A DNA stretch of 18,858 bases. Origin: Ignatzschineria sp. (GTDB taxonomy: Bacteria; Pseudomonadota; Gammaproteobacteria; Cardiobacteriales; Wohlfahrtiimonadaceae). The notes beneath the pieces are model-generated. The model was given only the letters and a program-made list of their open reading frames with translations. It was not told the DNA's origin and did no database searches. Shown in pieces: positions 14,721 to 18,858 of the stretch. The first letter of the stretch is position 1; each line of letters starts with the position of its first letter. The translations under genes and the position numbers were made by a program. The stretch lies in contig JASLEF010000002.1 in assembly GCA_030151245.1 (NCBI GenBank), forward strand, positions 1-18,858, in the 5' to 3' direction.

Positions 14721-14751
14721 TAGATGGAGCTCTATTTTTAAATTTCAAGGG
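14721..14751 (-). promoter_or_regulatory. Sigma-32 (RpoH) heat-shock promoter of htpG
   Basis: Minus-strand CCCTTGAAA (14751-14743), a 13-base spacer, CTCCATCTA (14729-14721). The E. coli sigma-32 consensus is CNCTTGAAA, 13-17 bases, CCCCATNTA: the -35 is perfect and the -10 nearly so. Start near 14714, with a leader of about 86 bases. Confidence 0.8.
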
Positions 14752-14784
14752 GCCGGGGAATTTTCCGAAAAAATTGCCGGGGAA
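14752..14784. repeat. Two 9-bp direct repeats upstream of the htpG promoter
   Basis: GCCGGGGAA at 14752-14760 and again at 14776-14784, 24 bp apart (about two helical turns). The first directly abuts the heat-shock -35. These GC-rich blocks stand out in very AT-rich surroundings and may bind a regulator. Confidence 0.5.
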
Positions 14785-14870
14785 ATCGCTCAGCATCAGG
14801 AGTGATTTTCTCCTAAAAAATCCCTCTAGAATATTTAGATATTGATTATTACAATCACAAATGAATTAAA

Positions 14871-14915
14871 CTTAAACTCAAAGGACTAAGCCCGATTGAA
14901 TATCGAACTCAGCCC
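14871..14915 (-). terminator. Probable terminator of the pirin gene
   Basis: On the minus strand 14915-14902 pairs with 14896-14883 over 14 bp (five G-U pairs, 5-base loop), followed by TTTGAGTTTAAG. The G-U pairs are mismatches on the plus strand, so the stem belongs to minus-strand RNA. The U-tract is interrupted. Confidence 0.55.
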
Positions 14916-15010
14916 TTATCATTATAATTTTAAACATCCTTAGACGTATCTATCTACATCTACCGACATAAGATGATATAGGACGATAGAGAGGGTTTAC
15001 CAAACTACTC

Positions 15011-15874
15011 TTAGGATATTTTTCCAAACTTTCCTTGCATATAATCTAGGGATGCTTGCATAATCTCCTCCCGAGTATTCATCACGAAAGGTCCATGACC
15101 AAAAATAGGTTCTTCAATCTCATCACCACTTAAGAGGAGGACGATACTCTCTTTCGTTACCGTGATTTCAAGAGAGTCTCCCGATTTATCAAAAATTGCC
15201 AGTTCTGCTTCAGCAAGTACAGAATCATTATCTAATAACAACTCTCCATGTAATACAATAAGCCCGACTCTTCGCCCTTCCTTTAAAGGAATATGAAGCT
15301 TTCCCCCTGCTTTCAGGTGGAAATCCCAAACATCCAGCGGTGTAAAAGTGTGGGCAGGTCCCTTTTCTCCCTTATAATCACCAGCAATCACGCGCATATG
15401 TCCCACATCAGAGCCCAAGTCTACCGTAGGAATTGTCTCGTGTGTAATATGCTGATAACCAGGCTGCCCCATTTTATCTTTTGCCGGCAAATTGACCCAA
15501 AGCTGAACCATATCAAAAATTCCGCCTCTTTCTGCAAAATCTTTCGAATGATACTCTTCGTGCAAAATTCCTGAAGCCGCAGTCATCCACTGTACATCTC
15601 CAGGGCCAATCACCCCACCTTCTCCAGTTGAATCATGATGTGCCACTTCCCCTTTATAGACAATCGTTACCGTCTCAAATCCTCGATGAGGGTGCTCTCC
15701 GACACCGCGTTTATCAGAAGTTGGGGCAAACTCATTAGGACCAGCACGATCCAATAAAATAAAAGGATTAAGTAAACGCCCATGATTGCGATAACTGAAC
15801 ATTGAGCGAACATTAAATCCATCCCCAACCCAATGAGCCCCTGGTGCCTTATAAATCCCCATTAATGTTTTCAT
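15011..15874 (-). CDS. Pirin-family bicupin protein
   Basis: 287 residues with the two cupin domains of pirins. The N-terminal cupin carries the metal ligands His61 and His63 in GEHPHRGFETVTIV, and His105 and Glu107 in ASGILHEEYHS. The C-terminal cupin spans about 160-270 (DVWDFHLKAGGKLHIPL, VLHGELLL, LLLSGDEIEEPIFGHGPFVMNT). Bacterial pirins bind an iron or other divalent metal; some show quercetin dioxygenase activity and one is reported to affect pyruvate dehydrogenase, so the role here is open. It is cytoplasmic with no signal peptide. The ATG at 15874 has AAGGAG 6 bases upstream. It is divergent from the YceI-family gene, with an inverted repeat in the shared promoter region. Confidence 0.92.
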   Translation of the reverse strand: MKTLMGIYKAPGAHWVGDGFNVRSMFSYRNHGRLLNPFILLDRAGPNEFAPTSDKRGVGEHPHRGFETVTIVYKGEVAHHDSTGEGGVIGPGDVQWMTAASGILHEEYHSKDFAERGGIFDMVQLWVNLPAKDKMGQPGYQHITHETIPTVDLGSDVGHMRVIAGDYKGEKGPAHTFTPLDVWDFHLKAGGKLHIPLKEGRRVGLIVLHGELLLDNDSVLAEAELAIFDKSGDSLEITVTKESIVLLLSGDEIEEPIFGHGPFVMNTREEIMQASLDYMQGKFGKIS

Positions 15875-15900
15875 TGAAAACTCCTTATTCTCTAAAAAAA

Positions 15901-15918
15901 TATATTGAATTTAATATA
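15901..15918. repeat. Inverted repeat TATATT-N6-AATATA in the pirin/yceI divergent promoter region
   Basis: Perfect 6-bp arms (15901-15906, 15913-15918) around GAATTT, 27 bases upstream of the pirin ATG. The minus-strand TATATT could serve as the pirin -10, so a dimeric regulator here would block it. Low-complexity AT sequence makes chance occurrence quite possible. Confidence 0.35.
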
Positions 15919-15997
15919 CAACCTTTGACATTCACCGATATTGAATAATTTCGTCGCTAAGCATCAACTATTTGCATTATTCCCCCTCATCATACTT

Positions 15998-16006
15998 TGC
16001 TATGAT
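15998..16006 (+). promoter_or_regulatory. Extended -10 promoter of the YceI-family gene
   Basis: TGCTATGAT gives the TGN extension plus TATGAT (5/6). No good -35 is found 17 bases upstream, as is usual for extended -10 promoters. Start near 16013, about 55 bases before the ATG. A perfect TTGACA at 15925-15930 is too far upstream to pair with it. Confidence 0.5.
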
Positions 16007-16067
16007 AAAAACCGATATCATATCGCTCACGACGACTATAAATGATTAATTTTACAAAGGAAGAATT

Positions 16068-16631
16068 ATGAAGAGACATTTATTTCCCGCAATAATATTA
16101 GGACTTATCTCTAATGCTAGCGCAGCAGAGTATCAATTAGATCCCAGTCATACCAACGCACGATTTAATATTGACCACTTCCAAACATCCACCAATCATG
16201 GCGGATTTTATGGTATTGAGGGAACTGTACAATTTGATTCTCATGCCAAAACGGGGGAGTTAGATATTACCTTCAAGACCAGCACCTTAAATAGTGGCGA
16301 TGAAGGATTCGATGAACACCTACGTAGTGCTGATCTATTGCATGTTGAGCAATTTCCCGAGATACAATTTAAATCAACAAAATGGATCTTTGAAGGGGAG
16401 AAACCCTCTAAGATTAAAGGCCTATTAACGATGATGGGAAAAACACATCCTGTGACATTAAGCGCCACAAAATTTAACTGTTACGACAGCCCAATGTTCA
16501 ATGCTGAAGTTTGTGGCGGAGATTTCGTCACGACCATAGATCGTACCCAATGGGGTATTGATTTTTTTGTTGATGCAGGAATGTCCAAAGAAGTGATCAT
16601 TCACATTCAAGCAGAAGGCATCAAACAATAA
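16068..16631 (+). CDS. YceI-family periplasmic lipid-binding protein
   Basis: 187 residues. A signal peptide (about 1-19, ending NASA) directs it to the periplasm. The mature part is a lipocalin-like YceI barrel: AEYQLDPSHTNARFNIDHF, TFKTSTLNSGDEGFDEHLRS, LLHVEQFPEIQFKST, IKGLLTMMGKTHPVTL, TTIDRTQWGID. Cys138 and Cys149 flank the segment usual for the family and probably form a disulfide. Members of known structure bind long isoprenoid chains such as octaprenyl derivatives; the physiological role is unresolved. The ATG at 16068 has AAAGGA 7 bases upstream. It is monocistronic, convergent with lplA, and divergent from the pirin gene. Confidence 0.92.
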   Translation: MKRHLFPAIILGLISNASAAEYQLDPSHTNARFNIDHFQTSTNHGGFYGIEGTVQFDSHAKTGELDITFKTSTLNSGDEGFDEHLRSADLLHVEQFPEIQFKSTKWIFEGEKPSKIKGLLTMMGKTHPVTLSATKFNCYDSPMFNAEVCGGDFVTTIDRTQWGIDFFVDAGMSKEVIIHIQAEGIKQ

Positions 16632-16727
16632 GCAACTGTCATCAGAATCACTAGATTTCAATCATAGCTACAAGAAAAAAGGCCAAACTGACAATCAAAC
16701 GAGAGTCATCCCTCAATATCTATCCCT

Positions 16728-16756
16728 GAAAGTCCCTATACCCTCTAGGGACTTTC
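16728..16756. repeat. Stem between convergent yceI-like and lplA genes
   Basis: GAAAGTCCCT (16728-16737) and AGGGACTTTC (16747-16756) form a perfect 10-bp stem with a 9-base loop, between two convergent genes. Neither strand has a T-run after it, so it is a transcript-end or 3' stabilising hairpin rather than a textbook terminator. Confidence 0.6.
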
Positions 16757-16812
16757 TCGTCGTTAGTTAAGCTTTTAACTGCTGACATATTGATGCTTAA
16801 TTGACTATTGGA

Positions 16813-17829
16813 TTATTGAATTTCAGCAATAAACCAGGTACTAAACTGTTGCCACTCTTCGGAAAAATCCGGATATGCCTGCCCCACACGATCTAAAATA
16901 ATTTGCAAATCCTTATCCCGATAAGAAACCGCTATTAATTGTCTTGCTAAATCTTCAAAGGGATCCACCAGCAAGCTATCCGTAAAGATCTTCGCCTGAT
17001 CAATGATGCCTCCTCGAACGATATCGAGATGAATTTCAACCCCTCCCCAAGGAAATCGTTCTGATAACTCATGACTAAATTGTAGTGCTTGACCAAAATT
17101 CCAATCCCAACTCTGCTGTTTTTCATATTGCGTAACAAATCCGGGGATATTAGGGGGATTATCCTCAGAAATAAATTCAACCGTTTCCACTTGCCCAAAT
17201 TGATCAACAAAGACCTCTTGAATCGCCTGGCAAATTTTTTCATGATCTAGACTGGCATCAAACTCTTGTAAATTGGCGACACGAGAACGAACAGAGGTAA
17301 TTCCTTTAGCTTTAAGCTTTTTAGGATCTGGATTAAGGTAATTTCCAAGCTTAGTAAAATCAACATCTATCAGTAATGTACCATGATGGAATCCTCGGTC
17401 TTGCGTCTCTCGATAAGCAGATCCAGAAATTTTACGAATCTCCTCACCCACCTTCACAACAAGATCATTACGCCCCGAACTTTCAGCATGAATGCCAAGA
17501 AGGGCTAACGCCTTTAAAATAATGTTAGTGGAAATAGATTTATCATACTCCGGCTTTCCTGCCATAAAAGTAAAATTAGTATTTCCCAAATCATGAAATA
17601 CAGCACCACCTCCACTACTTCTACGCGCTAAAGTAATGCCATCTTCTTCCATTTTTTTAGTATTACATTCCTTCCAAGGGTTTTGTCCACGTCCAATCAC
17701 GACCGTATTGTCATTACGCCACAAAAAAAGAACTTTCTGTGCAGGATCCATGCTACGAAAAATGGCATCTTCTACAGCTAAGTTAAAGAGAGGATTAGTA
17801 CTTTCTGAAATTAAGAGGCGCGTTGTCAT
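16813..17829 (-). CDS. lplA: LplA, lipoate-protein ligase A
   Basis: 338 residues, the same length as E. coli LplA and very similar. It activates free lipoate with ATP to lipoyl-AMP and transfers it to the E2 and GcvH lipoyl domains; cytoplasmic scavenging route. Landmarks are RLLISES, FNLAVEDAIFR, LWRNDNTVVIGRGQNPWKE, the lipoate-binding RRSSGGGAVFHD (69-80), GRNDLVVK, and the catalytic Lys133 in RKISGSAYRE. The C-terminal accessory domain includes SWDWNFGQALQFSHELSERF. The ATG at 17829 is chosen because AAAGGA lies 6 bases upstream and homology starts there; a TTG at 17877 adds 16 residues not found in the family. No lipA, lipB or dehydrogenase genes are adjacent. Confidence 0.96.
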   Translation of the reverse strand: MTTRLLISESTNPLFNLAVEDAIFRSMDPAQKVLFLWRNDNTVVIGRGQNPWKECNTKKMEEDGITLARRSSGGGAVFHDLGNTNFTFMAGKPEYDKSISTNIILKALALLGIHAESSGRNDLVVKVGEEIRKISGSAYRETQDRGFHHGTLLIDVDFTKLGNYLNPDPKKLKAKGITSVRSRVANLQEFDASLDHEKICQAIQEVFVDQFGQVETVEFISEDNPPNIPGFVTQYEKQQSWDWNFGQALQFSHELSERFPWGGVEIHLDIVRGGIIDQAKIFTDSLLVDPFEDLARQLIAVSYRDKDLQIILDRVGQAYPDFSEEWQQFSTWFIAEIQ

Positions 17830-18283
17830 CGAGAATCCTTTAGTAAGTCGTAAATCACAATAAATATTGACGACCAATTATCATACTTGCTGCAGTACAA
17901 AGCAACATACCAAAATCAAAGAGCATGGGGATATTGCGACAGAACGATCCTAATAGTCTGTTGATCATGTAAAATTTAATCATATTAAATTAGCTGAAAA
18001 CAACAATCAAAAAACCGCACAAGGATGGTTAAAATCAAATACTTAATTAGAAAAAGTGATTATAGACTGGCATTCAATAGACTCAAGATTCAAGGATCAT
18101 CAAAAAGATACTTCCCTGAACTTTTATTAAGCTAGCCATCCATTTTTTCATCTTTCATTTGAAAAATATATGATCATCCCTATTTTCAAACAATACTCTT
18201 ATTACTTTTCTGTAAAATAAGGCTATTGATGCCTCGATTAAACAGCTAGACATCAATGATTTTTTAAACATAGGAAACCGACC
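17830..18283. other. 454-bp divergent intergenic region
   Basis: It lies between minus-strand lplA and the plus-strand secreted-protein gene. The lplA end holds a candidate promoter (17877-17905). The other end has a possible plus-strand -10, TAAAAT (18213-18218), without a clear -35. In the middle a 36-codon ORF (18025-18135) has no usable ribosome site and no recognisable similarity. About 250 bases are unexplained AT-rich sequence. Confidence 0.7.
17877..17905 (-). promoter_or_regulatory. Candidate lplA promoter
   Basis: Minus-strand TTGCTT (17905-17900, 3/6), a 17-base spacer, GATAAT (17882-17877, 5/6), giving a leader of about 40 bases before the ATG at 17829. Confidence 0.4.
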
Positions 18284-18826
18284 ATGAAATATTTTTGCAC
18301 CATTCTTAGTAGCGCTCTTCTTATCTCTACAATGCAGTTTTCCAATGCCAAAACGCCGGTAATCACAACGCCGAAAATGAGTGATCAGGAGTATGCTTTA
18401 GCATTAGGATTTCAATTTATAGAAAATGATTCAACGAAGAAAGAACAAAACACTACATCGGGAGAAAATCAAACACAAACGCTTCCCGTAATAGATGCAA
18501 AGTCCTTGAAACATCGTTGTGATATCTCCCTATCTCAACCGTTTGCACTGGAGAATCCAGAAAAAATTATCCTTGCTCGCGGTGTCGGCGAGAAAGCGGA
18601 AGATCTTGTGATTAAAATTAAACAAACCCCCATTAAACTTCACCGTAGCCATTATGAAACAGAACATTTGCATATCTGGAGCAATTCTGACAAAGATCTT
18701 ATTATGACGTTTGATGTAAGAGAAGCTTATAAAGACCAATATGTATCACTACAATCTGGAACACTCACCATCCTCTCTCCCACGATGAAAGAGGAGTATA
18801 AAGCCGTTTTGAGCTGTAAGGAGTAG
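18284..18826 (+). CDS. Hypothetical secreted protein
   Basis: 180 residues that I do not recognise. A signal peptide is clear (about 1-22, MKYFCTILSSALLISTMQFSNA, cut before KTPVIT), so the product should be periplasmic or exported. Residues about 48-67 form a polar, Lys/Thr/Gln/Asn-rich linker (NDSTKKEQNTTSGENQTQ). The C-terminal part (about 68-180) looks like a small beta-rich domain and has exactly two cysteines in the mature chain, Cys79 and Cys178, placed at its two ends as if joined by a disulfide. There is no lipobox and no membrane helix beyond the signal. The ATG at 18284 has AGGA 8 bases upstream. It is divergent from lplA, and its downstream neighbour lies outside the window. Confidence 0.8.
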   Translation: MKYFCTILSSALLISTMQFSNAKTPVITTPKMSDQEYALALGFQFIENDSTKKEQNTTSGENQTQTLPVIDAKSLKHRCDISLSQPFALENPEKIILARGVGEKAEDLVIKIKQTPIKLHRSHYETEHLHIWSNSDKDLIMTFDVREAYKDQYVSLQSGTLTILSPTMKEEYKAVLSCKE

Positions 18827-18858
18827 ACACTAATCTCTTTCAAAGAGCTCCCAATATC

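Larger units (their letters stand above)
14629..15010. other. 382-bp intergenic region between htpG and the pirin gene
   Basis: No gene is seen. It contains the htpG leader (about 86 bases), a heat-shock promoter (14721-14751), two 9-bp direct repeats beyond it (14752-14784), an AT-rich stretch, and a stem likely to terminate the pirin transcript (14883-14915). The approximately 95 bases between that stem and the pirin stop show nothing recognisable. Confidence 0.75.

Noticed and set aside
15925..15930. TTGACA as the -35 of the YceI-family gene
   Set aside because: No -10 lies 16-18 bases downstream; the extended -10 at 15998-16006 is a better candidate.
18025..18135. 36-codon plus-strand ORF in the lplA-upstream gap
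   Set aside because: No proper ribosome site (AAGG abuts the ATG), no recognisable similarity, and a length expected by chance in this sequence.

Overview
The window reads as chromosomal DNA from an AT-rich gammaproteobacterium. The histidine enzymes are of the enterobacterial type: a bifunctional HAD-phosphatase/dehydratase HisB, a joined HisI-HisE, and a long HisG. LplA, HtpG, glycerate kinase, YceI and the YgiM-like SH3 protein are also close to their E. coli counterparts. Low GC together with this gene set would fit the Ignatzschineria/Wohlfahrtiimonas side of the class, but that placement is a guess. I see no phage, insertion sequence, CRISPR array, tRNA or rRNA.

Layout. Positions 38-6982 hold a his cluster on the minus strand, transcribed in the order hisG, hisD, hisC, (177-bp gap), hisB, (234-bp gap), hisA, hisF-hisIE. 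Two things set it apart. HisF and HisIE form one 472-residue polypeptide. The slot between hisB and hisA, where hisH normally lies, has no amidotransferase gene; it holds a short His-codon-containing ORF and a potential long-range RNA stem. Positions 7256-9072 carry two tandem MetQ/NlpA-type lipoprotein genes without their ABC partners. Upstream of them is a compact transcription unit (about 9229-9409) with a consensus-like promoter and a strong terminator that looks like a small RNA or attenuator leader. Next comes a YgiM-like SH3/coiled-coil/anchor protein (9416-10120, minus).

The second half is a set of single-gene units: a short-chain dehydrogenase (plus), glycerate 2-kinase (minus), htpG (minus, with a very good heat-shock sigma-32 promoter), a pirin-family protein (minus), a YceI-family periplasmic protein (plus), lipoate-protein ligase lplA (minus) and an unrecognised small secreted protein (plus). 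Most units are separated by recognisable terminators or inverted repeats.

How the genes work together: HisG, HisI/E, HisA, HisF, HisB, HisC and HisD cover all steps from PRPP+ATP to histidine except the glutaminase subunit HisH, so either hisH lies elsewhere or IGP synthase uses free ammonia. The two MetQ-like lipoproteins would feed a MetNI transporter encoded outside the window. The remaining genes are housekeeping or envelope functions with no evident joint pathway. The most interesting items are the HisF-HisIE fusion with loss of hisH and an altered ammonia-gate region, and the candidate RNA element upstream of the metQ pair.
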